A program made the translations under genes and the position numbers. Positions 1 to 9,200 of a stretch of DNA of 64,000 bases are shown one piece after another. The stretch comes from Reddybacter sp041277045 (lineage in GTDB: Bacteria; Pseudomonadota; Gammaproteobacteria; Pseudomonadales; Porticoccaceae): positions 682,001-746,000 of the forward strand of contig JBGFSY010000001.1 in the NCBI GenBank assembly GCA_041277045.1, read 5' to 3'. Below the pieces are notes generated by a model that ran no database searches, was not told where the DNA came from, and saw only the letters and a list, made by a program, of their open reading frames with translations. Position 1 is the stretch's first letter; each line of letters opens with the position of its first letter.

Positions 1-1
1 A

Positions 2-1489
2 AACAATGTGCCGATGCTGGTGATTACTGCCCAGACAGCACTATCGGGTTTTGGCACTGGGGCTTTCCAGGAATCCTCCTGCACTGGAATTAATACGGTT
101 GAACTGTTCAACCACTGCTGCCGCTATAGCACACTGGTTTCACACCCAAGCCAATTCGAACACAAGCTCACCACCGCGATTATGACCGCCTTTGCCGAAC
201 CCATGGGCCCGGTGCATTTGAGCATCCCCATCGACGTCATGCGCGCCACCCCAGCAACCCCCCTACCAAGAGTCGACCTGCCGGATCTGCTGCGTAAACC
301 AGCATTATTTGATAGCGACGCAGTGGGGCGACTCTACAGTGAACTCAAGCTGGCCAAAAACCCCTTGTTTGTTATAGGCGATGGTGCCGGAGAAGCTATT
401 GGTCTGATATTAAATCTCGCGATCGGACTCAATGCTCAACTCGTTGTAACTCCTCACGGAAAAGGTTTGGTCAGCCCCTATCACCCCCTATTTAGAGGTG
501 TTATTGGCTTCTCTGGTCATCAAAGTGCACAACAACTGCTCACCGACCCCGAGATCGACCGTATCTTTATTATTGGCGCCGAGCTCAGCGAGTGGGCCAG
601 CCAAGGTTGGGAGCCAGAACAACACAACCAACGCATCATCGATATTGAGGCCAGCGAATCAAATCTAACCAAAACCCTGATGGCGACCCTTCATGTCAGG
701 GGTCGACTCGAAAGCATTTTCGAAACTGTGCTCAAACGGTTCAGTAATAACGGTTTTAGCAAAGCCCTAAAACTGATCAACTCAGATGAGCCACAAGCTA
801 GCCACCCCGGGACTACGGACAAAGATCTACCCAGACAGTTTTCTCTGGATGATGAAGAGAAATATTGCTGCGACGCCAGCCCCATCAAACCTCAGCGCCT
901 AATGCGGGAATTACCTAATATCTTCCCTGCAAACACCCATTATTTAGCCGATGTCGGTGCCAGCTTTTCATGGGCAACACATTATCTACACCCCCATGAT
1001 CGCAGGGTTTCCGGACGTCGAGATGCCAAAGGTGGCCTGTTTCGCGCCTCACTTAACTTTGCCTCCATGGGCTGGGCTATTGGCAGCGCCATTGGTACAG
1101 CCCTTGCTCGCCCCGACAAGCCCGTGGTCTGTATTACCGGTGACGGTAGCCTGCTAATGAATGGCCAGGAGATTACCGTCGCGGTAGAAGAGAAAATCCC
1201 CGTCGTCTTTGTGGTGCTCAATGACAGCGCCTACGGCATGGTCAAACACGGTCAACGCATGAGCGGTGCCGAAGAGATAGGCTCCAGCTTACCAGTGACT
1301 AACTTCGCTGCTTTCGCCGAGGCCATGGGCGTTGAAGGCCACATTATTTTTTCTGTCGACGATCTACTGAATCTGGATTGTCGGGCATTTTTCAAAAAAC
1401 AGGGACCAACGCTGCTCGACGTACGCATCGACCAGAACGAAGCCCCCCCCATCGGTATGCGAACCCAAGCGCTGAAACAAAATAAATGA
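2..1489 (+). CDS. Thiamine-diphosphate-dependent enzyme (acetolactate synthase-like), 5' partial
   Basis: The gene enters from the left edge: the frame is open from base 2 (N-N-V-P-M-L-V-I-T), so the GTG at base 8 is an internal codon and not the start. About 495 codons are present, and roughly the first 70-80 residues of a 560-580 residue protein are missing. What remains shows the end of the pyrimidine-binding domain (GPVHLSIPIDV), a central domain and a C-terminal cofactor domain. That last domain has the ThDP/Mg motif GDGSLLMNGQE followed about 25 residues later by NDSAYGMV. Family members join or cleave 2-oxo or 2-hydroxyacyl compounds (acetolactate synthase, oxalyl-CoA decarboxylase, 2-hydroxyacyl-CoA lyase); the sequence does not settle the substrate. 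The stop overlaps the next start (ATGA), so it is co-translated with the citrate-synthase-like pair, which suggests an acyl-CoA-related reaction rather than branched-chain amino acid synthesis. Confidence 0.85.
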   Translation, partial: NNVPMLVITAQTALSGFGTGAFQESSCTGINTVELFNHCCRYSTLVSHPSQFEHKLTTAIMTAFAEPMGPVHLSIPIDVMRATPATPLPRVDLPDLLRKPALFDSDAVGRLYSELKLAKNPLFVIGDGAGEAIGLILNLAIGLNAQLVVTPHGKGLVSPYHPLFRGVIGFSGHQSAQQLLTDPEIDRIFIIGAELSEWASQGWEPEQHNQRIIDIEASESNLTKTLMATLHVRGRLESIFETVLKRFSNNGFSKALKLINSDEPQASHPGTTDKDLPRQFSLDDEEKYCCDASPIKPQRLMRELPNIFPANTHYLADVGASFSWATHYLHPHDRRVSGRRDAKGGLFRASLNFASMGWAIGSAIGTALARPDKPVVCITGDGSLLMNGQEITVAVEEKIPVVFVVLNDSAYGMVKHGQRMSGAEEIGSSLPVTNFAAFAEAMGVEGHIIFSVDDLLNLDCRAFFKKQGPTLLDVRIDQNEAPPIGMRTQALKQNK

Positions 1490-2313
1490 CAGACAACAAC
1501 GAAAAACCTCGCGAACAAATCACCACCAAAATATGGCGTGAAGAAGCAGAGCTCGACAATCCTTTTGCTGCGGCAAAAAGCTATTGCGCAGGCTTCGACG
1601 TCTACGGCGACCTGCTCGGTAAAATCAGCCTTATCGAGTACATCTGGTTACTCTTTAAGCTGGATCCACCCAGTAACGCCCAGGCTCGCACGCTAGAAGG
1701 CCTGGCCGTCGCCCTCGCCAACCCCGGCCCCCGCGACCACAGCGTACGCGGTGCAATGAATGCAGGTGTCGGCGGCTCCACCCGAGCCTCTGCATTAATC
1801 GCTGCCATTTCCATCGGCGCGGGTAACTTGGGCGGTGCCCGCGAAGTCTTTACGAGCATGCAATATTGGCAACAGTGCGGCACCGACTTGGCGAGCTGGG
1901 TTGAGATCATCAACAACCCACCACAAGAGGAACGCGCCGATGTCTGGCCAGAGATGGAGCACACACCGGGCTTCGACCCTAACGGCGCCAGCTGCCCAAC
2001 ACCAGTCAAGCAACTACTCGACCACCTCGCTGCCATAGAAAATAATGAGGTATTGGCATGGTTGCAAACTCAACGCCAAACCCTCGAACACCATGCCGGA
2101 TCACCCCTGGCATTTTCCGGCGTCGCGGCGGCAACCCTGTTTACCCTCGGCTTCGAGCCCGAACAGGCTGAAATACTTTTTCTTATGCTCAGGTTACCGG
2201 GTGCCGCAGTTCACGCCCTGGAGCAAGAAAAAATGGGATGGAGTCGCTACCCCTTTTTCGCTGATGGCCTTACCCTTACCAATGACCCAGGCCCGATAGC
2301 TAATGATGATTGA
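1486..2313 (+). CDS. Short citrate synthase / citryl-CoA lyase-like protein, first of a pair
   Basis: This 275-residue protein starts with ATG overlapping the previous stop. The fold family is suggested by a small-to-large domain pattern like citrate synthase or citryl-CoA lyase: YGDLLGKISLIEYIWLLF near residues 40-57, GNLGGAREV at 113-121 where citrate synthase has its HGGANE-type motif, TPGFDPNG at 160-167 where it has GFGH-x-VY, and SPLAFSGVAA near 206. It is shorter than ordinary citrate synthase (370-430 residues). In my by-eye alignment the three catalytic residues (His, His, Asp) read Leu, Asp and Leu. It therefore probably does not make citrate by itself. The next gene encodes a second diverged copy and the gene before encodes a ThDP enzyme. 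A heteromeric complex is an inference; the actual reaction is unknown. Confidence 0.65.
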   Translation: MTDNNEKPREQITTKIWREEAELDNPFAAAKSYCAGFDVYGDLLGKISLIEYIWLLFKLDPPSNAQARTLEGLAVALANPGPRDHSVRGAMNAGVGGSTRASALIAAISIGAGNLGGAREVFTSMQYWQQCGTDLASWVEIINNPPQEERADVWPEMEHTPGFDPNGASCPTPVKQLLDHLAAIENNEVLAWLQTQRQTLEHHAGSPLAFSGVAAATLFTLGFEPEQAEILFLMLRLPGAAVHALEQEKMGWSRYPFFADGLTLTNDPGPIANDD

Positions 2314-3133
2314 AAAACAGACTGACACGCTTACAGGCCCCGAACGGCTTGAGGCTTACGAGGACAACTGGCAAACCGAAATGGGCGCCTGGTTTCCCGG
2401 TGAGCGTGTGGTGTTGCGTGGAAAGGATATTTTTTCCGAGCTAAATAATTACAGCTGGATGGAATTCATCGTCTACGCAGTAACTGGTGTGCACAACCCC
2501 AAATTCGCAAAAGTTATCGAAGGCTTGTCCCTGTTAAGCACGAGTTATCCCGACCCACGGCTTTGGAATAACCGTATCGCCGCTCTTGCCGGTACGGCTC
2601 GATCAACTGGGGCGCTGGCACTGTCGGCGGGAATAGCAGCTTCAGAAGCAACTGTTTATGGGCTAAAACCCATCAAAGGTGCACTCGATTTCCTTTATCG
2701 CGCCTCAGAAAGAAAGAACCAAGGCCTTACGATAGAATCCATTGTAAAAGAAGAGTTAAAAGCTAATCGCTGTGTCAGTGGTTATGGCAGGCCTTTAACC
2801 AATATCGATGAGCGCATAGCTCCTGCTTTACACTTCCTTGCTAAAATTAATGCCAATAACGGAAAATATCTACGACTTGCCTTTGAAGTAGAAGAATATT
2901 TAAAGAGCTCTCGCTATAAATACCGAATGAATATTGCGGCACTCAATGCAGCGACTGTGGCAGACCTTGGTATATCTGTCGATGAATACTACTACACCAG
3001 CACACTGGCATTTATTGGCGGAATTATTCCCTGTCACTTGGACGCCAAAAATAAACCTGAAGGTATGTTTTACCCTCTCAGTATTAATCGCATTCATTCC
3101 ATTGCCGCTGCTGACCGAACCTGGAGTAACTAA
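2303..3133 (+). CDS. Short citrate synthase-like protein, second of a pair
   Basis: This 276-residue protein overlaps the upstream citrate-synthase-like gene by 11 bases, so the two are translationally coupled. It shows FSELNNYSWMEFIVYAVTG near residues 44-62, LYRASERKNQGLTIESIV at 131-148 and GYGRPLTNIDERI at 160-172, which corresponds to citrate synthase GFGH-x-VYK-x-x-DPR. It also has YRMNIAALNAATVADLGIS near 207-225, matching the NVDFYSG segment. The catalytic His of the GFGH motif reads Arg and the Asp of NVDF reads Ala, so both members of the pair look catalytically diverged in different ways. The second half is clearly richer in A and T than the upstream genes. The stop lies two bases before the start of the TonB-dependent receptor, so co-transcription is likely. 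Confidence 0.6.
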   Translation: MMIEKQTDTLTGPERLEAYEDNWQTEMGAWFPGERVVLRGKDIFSELNNYSWMEFIVYAVTGVHNPKFAKVIEGLSLLSTSYPDPRLWNNRIAALAGTARSTGALALSAGIAASEATVYGLKPIKGALDFLYRASERKNQGLTIESIVKEELKANRCVSGYGRPLTNIDERIAPALHFLAKINANNGKYLRLAFEVEEYLKSSRYKYRMNIAALNAATVADLGISVDEYYYTSTLAFIGGIIPCHLDAKNKPEGMFYPLSINRIHSIAAADRTWSN

Positions 3134-3135
3134 GT

Positions 3136-5244
3136 ATGTTTTTCAAACAGTATTCATCACTTCTACTCACAGTGTCTCTGCTACAACCCCTTATGGCAAT
3201 AGGGCAGGACGAAGACGAACTCGCTAGTTTCTTTGGCGACGAAGAGTTTATTAGCATTGCTACAGGCATAGCCCAGCCCCTGTCTAAAGCCCCTGCCGTT
3301 GCTTCCGTTATTACGGCAAAAGAAATTATGCAAATAGGCGCAATGGATATCGACGATATACTTGAAACAGTTCCCGGCTTACACGTTTCAAGAAATATTG
3401 GCTACGCCCCCATCTATAGCTTTCGAGGCATTCATACCACCACCAACCCACAAGTACTTATGCTGATCAATGGCATCCCTCTTACCAACCTTTTTCATGG
3501 CGACCGAAATTTAGCCTGGGGTGGAATGCCTGTCGAAGCAATCTCTCGTATTGAAATTATTCGTGGCCCTGGATCAGCGATTTATGGCGCTGATGCTTTC
3601 GCAGGAGTTATTAATATAATGACTAAAACCTCACCAGAGGTTTCCGGCACCTCAGTCGGCCTTCGCTACGGCGCCTCAAATAGTAAAAATTTCTGGCTGC
3701 AAACCGGTGGCTCAGTCGACGGACTTGGTTATATGGCGATTATTGAAGGCCGCAAAACCGATGGCAGTAGTGAAAAAATCGCTAGTGATTCCCAATCAAT
3801 TCTAGACCTTCTTTCCAGTGCAAACGCATCACTGGCACCCGGCAGCATCAACCTGGAAGGAGAGGCCTTAGACATAAGAGCAGAACTTACCTACGATAAA
3901 ATTACTTTCCACGCTGGCAGTCAAATTAGAAAAAATAGTGGCCTTGGTGCAGGCATCGCGCAAGCTCTTGACCCCAGCGGACAAGTTGCCAGTAAACGCT
4001 ACAATGCCGACCTTAACTACGACAATTACAACTTCACTCAAAATATTGGCATTAAGGCAACAGTTAGCTACCTTCAAACCAGTCAGGAAGTCGATGACGA
4101 TTTTATTCTTTTACCTCCTGGCTCAACAGGTTCGCCTTTTAATCCATTCCCCTACCCCGATGGAATTATTGGCAACCCTGAAGTTTACGAACGCCATTAC
4201 CGCGGTGATTTTATCTCCACCTTCCGCGGTATAGACCGACATGAGTTAATGGCTGGCGTCGGTTATTACTTTGGTGAAATCTATAAGGTAAAAGAAGAGA
4301 AGAATTTCGGAATTGACCCCGCCACCGGCCTGCCCATCTTTCCCGGTAGCCCGCTGGTTGATGTCTCTGACACACCGTATGCTTTCCTCAATGAAAATGA
4401 ACGTGAAAACAGTCATATTTTTATTCAAGATGTCTGGCATCTAGCGGACGACTGGGAGCTTACATCAGGCTTGCGTTTTGACCACTATTCAGACTTCGGT
4501 GACACCGCCAATCCCCGAATAGCACTAGTTTGGTCAGCACGACATAACCTAACCGTAAAAGCACTGTACGGAGAAGCTTTTAGAGCGCCCTCATTTGCGG
4601 AAACCGGAGAACAGGCCAACCCTGCTTTCCTTGGCAACCCTAACCTAGAACCTGAAACACTAAAAAGTTACGAGCTCGCTTTTAATTACAAGCCCACCTA
4701 CGACCTGACTCTCGATTTAAATCTGTTTCAGTATTACTGGAAGGATATTATTCAATTTACCCCCGATATTGGAGGCACTCGCACTGCTCAGAATGCAGGA
4801 GAGCAGGAGGGCCACGGTATTGAGCTAGAGGCGTCTTGGCAGGTCAATGATTATCTGTCTGTGCTGAGCAACTATTCCTGGCAAAAATCCGAGGACGAGC
4901 AAAATAATGCAGATGCTGCCAATGCACCTGAGCAACAATTTTACATCCGTGCTAATACCTCTCTACCTGGTGGCTGGAATATGACCTTGCAAGCCAACCG
5001 CGTAATGGGCAGGAACCGAGCATTTGATGATCCCCGCCAAGATATCGATGATTACACGACTGTCGACTTTACCCTGCGCAAGTCCTTTTTAACGGATCAG
5101 CTAGAGTTATCGTTAATCACTAAAAATATTTTTAATGACGATGCCAGAGAACCCAGCCCCAACGGCCAACCAGTACCGGCAATTACCAACGATTTACCCC
5201 TGGCTCGGCGTCGCATATATGGCGAAATTCGCTACAGACTTTAG
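3136..5244 (+). CDS. TonB-dependent outer membrane receptor
   Basis: A 702-residue outer-membrane receptor. An N-terminal signal peptide (about residues 1-24, hydrophobic LLLTVSLLQPLMAIG) precedes an acidic linker. The plug domain, about residues 40-165, carries VPGLHVS, SFRGI, VLMLINGIPL, RIEIIRGPGSAIYGADAFAGVINIMTK. A 22-strand-type barrel follows, with FRAPSFAE and NLEPETLKSYELA typical of the family. Such receptors import scarce ligands (siderophores, cobalamin, glycans) with TonB energy; the ligand here cannot be read. It starts two bases after the citrate-synthase-like gene and is followed by a periplasmic binding protein and a large sensor kinase. A role in ligand uptake or ligand sensing with those two genes is a reasonable inference. 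Codon use is AT-rich like its downstream neighbours. Confidence 0.92.
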   Translation: MFFKQYSSLLLTVSLLQPLMAIGQDEDELASFFGDEEFISIATGIAQPLSKAPAVASVITAKEIMQIGAMDIDDILETVPGLHVSRNIGYAPIYSFRGIHTTTNPQVLMLINGIPLTNLFHGDRNLAWGGMPVEAISRIEIIRGPGSAIYGADAFAGVINIMTKTSPEVSGTSVGLRYGASNSKNFWLQTGGSVDGLGYMAIIEGRKTDGSSEKIASDSQSILDLLSSANASLAPGSINLEGEALDIRAELTYDKITFHAGSQIRKNSGLGAGIAQALDPSGQVASKRYNADLNYDNYNFTQNIGIKATVSYLQTSQEVDDDFILLPPGSTGSPFNPFPYPDGIIGNPEVYERHYRGDFISTFRGIDRHELMAGVGYYFGEIYKVKEEKNFGIDPATGLPIFPGSPLVDVSDTPYAFLNENERENSHIFIQDVWHLADDWELTSGLRFDHYSDFGDTANPRIALVWSARHNLTVKALYGEAFRAPSFAETGEQANPAFLGNPNLEPETLKSYELAFNYKPTYDLTLDLNLFQYYWKDIIQFTPDIGGTRTAQNAGEQEGHGIELEASWQVNDYLSVLSNYSWQKSEDEQNNADAANAPEQQFYIRANTSLPGGWNMTLQANRVMGRNRAFDDPRQDIDDYTTVDFTLRKSFLTDQLELSLITKNIFNDDAREPSPNGQPVPAITNDLPLARRRIYGEIRYRL

Positions 5245-5302
5245 AATGCCAAAATGATAATTTGATACAAGAATTTATGCGCTATTTTTATACGGATATA
5301 AA

Positions 5303-6220
5303 ATGATCTATCAGCGAACGTATTCATTATTGGTCGCCTTGCTGCTACTTGGGCCAATATTTCTGCCCTGCAACGCGCTCTCATCAGGCCTGCTAATTAT
5401 TTATCCCAGTGTCAAAGCCCCATACAATAAAATATATAAGGACATTATAAAGGGCATAGATAAAAATTATGAGGGCATAACCAAGCAACTTGAACTTATG
5501 CCTGACAACTCCGATCAGGTACTGACAGAAAGAATAGAACAATACCAACCAGAGGTACTGGTAACGCTGGGTAGGCACTCGCTAAAAAAAGTATGTGACT
5601 TAAAATCACCCATCCCAATAGTGGCCGGCGCCATAACAAAAACAGATGAAGCTATATCGGGAATTTCGATGATCCCAGACCCCGAAATCATTTTATCCCA
5701 CCTCTTAACGATAGCCCCCTTCGTTACGCGTGTTTATATCGTCGCCGATACTGACAGGCATATTCAGCTAGAACGCGCTGATACTTATTTAAAACAGCAG
5801 GGAAAAATACTACAGACGGAAGTGGTGACATCCATTCAACAGGCTGCAGATAAATACCTGAAAATAATCAATAGTGCTTCAGTCAACGATGCAATTTGGC
5901 TTATGCGTGGCGCTAGCCTAAATGACCCCAGCATTTTGATGCTAGTTTTGGAAGCTGCCTGGAAGAAAAAAATTGTCGTATTTTCATCAAACCCCACTCA
6001 CGTCAAGCGAGGCGCATTGTTTTCTGTTTACCCCGATAACGAAAAAATGGGTGGCGCTTTGGCCGAAATTGCCCAACAGGAAAATCAATCTCACACAGCG
6101 CGCAATACTGGTTTAGTACCCCTTAGAAACCTTCACCTGGTTGTTAACAAGCGCACTAGTAAACATCTTGGCATAACGCCTAATAACATAAGTGGACTAA
6201 ACATCCACCGTTTACTCTAG
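5303..6220 (+). CDS. Periplasmic substrate-binding protein, ABC_sub_bind (COG2984-like) family
   Basis: A 305-residue protein with a signal peptide (about 1-26, hydrophobic SLLVALLLLGPIFLPCNA). Its two Rossmann-like lobes are typical of the ABC_sub_bind family: GLLIIYPSVKAPYNKIYKDIIKGI at the start, PEVLVTLGRHSLKKV, IPIVAGAITKTD, FVTRVYIVADTDRH, and VFSSNPTHVKRGALFSVYPDNEKMGGALAEIA near the end. No permease or ATPase gene lies nearby. It may therefore act as a ligand detector for the sensor kinase that follows after only five bases, rather than as part of an importer; that is inference. The 58-base gap after the receptor gene is AT-rich and contains TTGATA and TTTATA hexamers that could form a promoter (spacing 19), but this is weak. 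Confidence 0.8.
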   Translation: MIYQRTYSLLVALLLLGPIFLPCNALSSGLLIIYPSVKAPYNKIYKDIIKGIDKNYEGITKQLELMPDNSDQVLTERIEQYQPEVLVTLGRHSLKKVCDLKSPIPIVAGAITKTDEAISGISMIPDPEIILSHLLTIAPFVTRVYIVADTDRHIQLERADTYLKQQGKILQTEVVTSIQQAADKYLKIINSASVNDAIWLMRGASLNDPSILMLVLEAAWKKKIVVFSSNPTHVKRGALFSVYPDNEKMGGALAEIAQQENQSHTARNTGLVPLRNLHLVVNKRTSKHLGITPNNISGLNIHRLL

Positions 6221-6225
6221 ATCTT

Positions 6226-9200
6226 ATGACAATGCTTAAGCGTACCGGAAAAAAACTCCTCAACTTAAAGTTCAGCCAACAGCTGATTATTGTTTTCGTC
6301 ATCGCAGTAATACTGATGTCAACACTGGTTTCCTATACCGTAGGCAGGATATCCAACGATATCCTGAGAAAACAGATGCGTGTACAGGGCATGCAAATTA
6401 CTCAGACATTTGCCGGCCAAAGTAAACTTGCTTTACTTTATCAAAGTGAATACGCCGCTCTGGACGCCGTTAAATCAATCGCAGGATTTCCAGATATCGA
6501 GGTCATAGGGCTCAAAGCAGTTGATGGTACAGTCCTGTACAGCACCCGAGATATTCAGATAAAAGCTACAGAAACTGTTATCCATGAAAATACATCTATT
6601 GATATCTTTGAAGATGTCACAGAATGGATTTTCTCTGCTCCTGTTTTTTCCGAAGCAAATTTTGATGAGGAATTAACAGATATTTATCGAGAAGCCGAGC
6701 AAGTGAATACTTTATTAGGCTATGTCACTCTCTCGATGAGTAAAGAAACTTTGCACCTGATGCAAAAGAGAACCTACCAGACTAGCTTTATCGTTGCCTT
6801 TGCCATCGCTATTTTAATCATCTTCACCCTTTACCGGATTTCAAAACGACTTACCAAACCCGTTGAACAACTTGCAATGGTTATGGGCCAGGCCGAGGAA
6901 GGCAATACATCTATCCGCGCCACCCTCGAAGGTCAACCCGATATCGCAAAAATGCAGCACGCCTTCAACACGATGATGGATGGCATCGAAAACAGGGAAG
7001 CTGAGCTCAAAACTGCGCATGATAAGGCCCTGGAAACCGTCCGAGTAAAAGGCGAGTTCGTCGCTAATGTCACTCATGAATTACGCACACCGCTCAACGC
7101 TGTACTGGGCATGATGGATTTACTCAGTGAGACTCGCCTTAACGCACGCCAGGCCGAGTACATTGATATTGCAAAGAACTCTGGAGAAAACCTCTTAGAT
7201 TTGATCGAAGATATCCTTGATTTCGCTAAAATGGAATCGGGAAATATGGATATCAACTTGAAAGAAGTCGATATCCGCGACCTTGTTGAAGAAGTAATCC
7301 AACTTCTATCTCCACAGGCACTAAGAAAAAAACTCAATTTTGGCTATGACATAGAAGACCATGCAGCATCATGCCTTGTGCCAATCGACACTACCAAGGT
7401 TCGTCAGGTACTTATTAACCTACTTGGCAATGCCATTAAATTCACCGACAGTGGCGAAGTCTTTTTAAGGGTGCACTACAAACATGGCCCCCGGCCTGAA
7501 GTCGAATTTGAAGTACGTGATACAGGCATTGGTATTACAGAAAAAAGTCAATTAACTATATTTGACGCCTTCACCCAAGCCGACTCATCAACGACAAAAG
7601 CCTATACGGGTACCGGACTGGGCTTAACGATCTGCAAGCAGATCGTTAAGTTAATGAACGGAGACATCACACTACACAGCGTGCCCGACAAGGGTTCAAC
7701 ATTCACGTTTAATATCCCTGTTGAACATATCACTTCAAATACACACCTTAATGCCGGGTTATCCCTCGACGAGCAAAAACATGCATTGTTGATCACTTCT
7801 AGCACTATTATCAGACTATTCACCTCCTCAGCCATACAAAACAATGATTTCCTTTGTATCACCACAGGGAGCCTACGTGCTGCTCAGCTAGAAATCTCAC
7901 GTCTTGAAAAAGCTGATATTAATTTCGAATTTATTATTATCGATGAAGAGCTCTACTATCTGAATGAAGATGAATTTCTCCCGCTCTTATCAAAGCTGGC
8001 TTCTCATCACAGAACAACCATTGCCATTCTTGCAAACCCATATAGATCATTGCAACTGGAAGCCCATCGTTTTTTAACCATAGAAAAACCTTTACTTCGC
8101 TCTTCTTTTGACCAACTTATCAATATCAAAGACAGCAATATCGCCGATAAGTCACAACAGCACATAATACGGTCAACAAGTCCGCTATCAACTCCAGAAT
8201 TAAATAAATATATTCTCATTGTCGACGACAACAGGGTTAATCAGCAGGTTGCTCGCGAAATGCTCAACAAGCTCGGTTATCGCTCAGACATTGCCATTAA
8301 CGGTCAAGATGCCGTTACTAAAGTAATGCGTCAAAACTACGATCTTATTTTGATGGATTGCAATATGCCTGTCATGGATGGCTTTGAGGCGACTCAAGAG
8401 ATTCGCAAGCTCAAAAATAAAACTTACCTCCCAATAATTGCCATGAGCGCTAACACTTCTGATGCGGACAAGGATAAATATTTACTCGCAGGGATGAATA
8501 GCTCAATCGGCAAACCTCTAAGACTAAATAAACTCCGTGACGAACTACTTACCTGGATATCTAACACACAACTACTGAATCAAGAACAAGACTCAAGCCC
8601 TGCTGAACCATCTATACCCGAAAAACCAGAAACACTCGCTTATGACCCTCAGGTAATGGAGGAGCTATTTGAAGGTATTGGTGACGTAGTCATAAAAATG
8701 CTGGAAGCTTTTCTGGAAGATTCACCTATTTATATAGATTCACTAAAACAGGCATTGCAACGAGGCAGCGCTAAAAATGTTCGTGAACTGGCTCATACTC
8801 TAAAAGGTAGTGCCAGTAACTTCGGTGCGGTAAACTTTCTTGAAACTGCTAAAATTATCGAACACCTGGCCCAAAACCAACAGCTCCACCAATGCGATAT
8901 TTATATTGAAGCTCTAATCGATGATTTTGATGTTTTAAAACGGGATATCGAAAACAATATTTTAAGCCCACTATCAAACCCTGAGGACCTCCACCAGCGA
9001 AAACAGAAATTGCTCATCGTCGATGATGATCGCACCATCCGTCTTGCTTTAAAGAACATATTTACCGATCAGAGATTTCTCATCTTCGAAGCACGCAATG
9101 GTCAGCAAGCCATAAGCTTCTGCAAGCACGATACACCCGATATTATATTGATGGATGCCATCATGCCTGAAGTTGATGGCTTCGAGGCATGCAAAACTAT

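Noticed and set aside
5245..5302. Promoter TTGATA / TTTATA before the binding-protein gene
   Set aside because: The 19-base spacing and AT-rich surroundings make a chance match likely; mentioned only in the gene entry.
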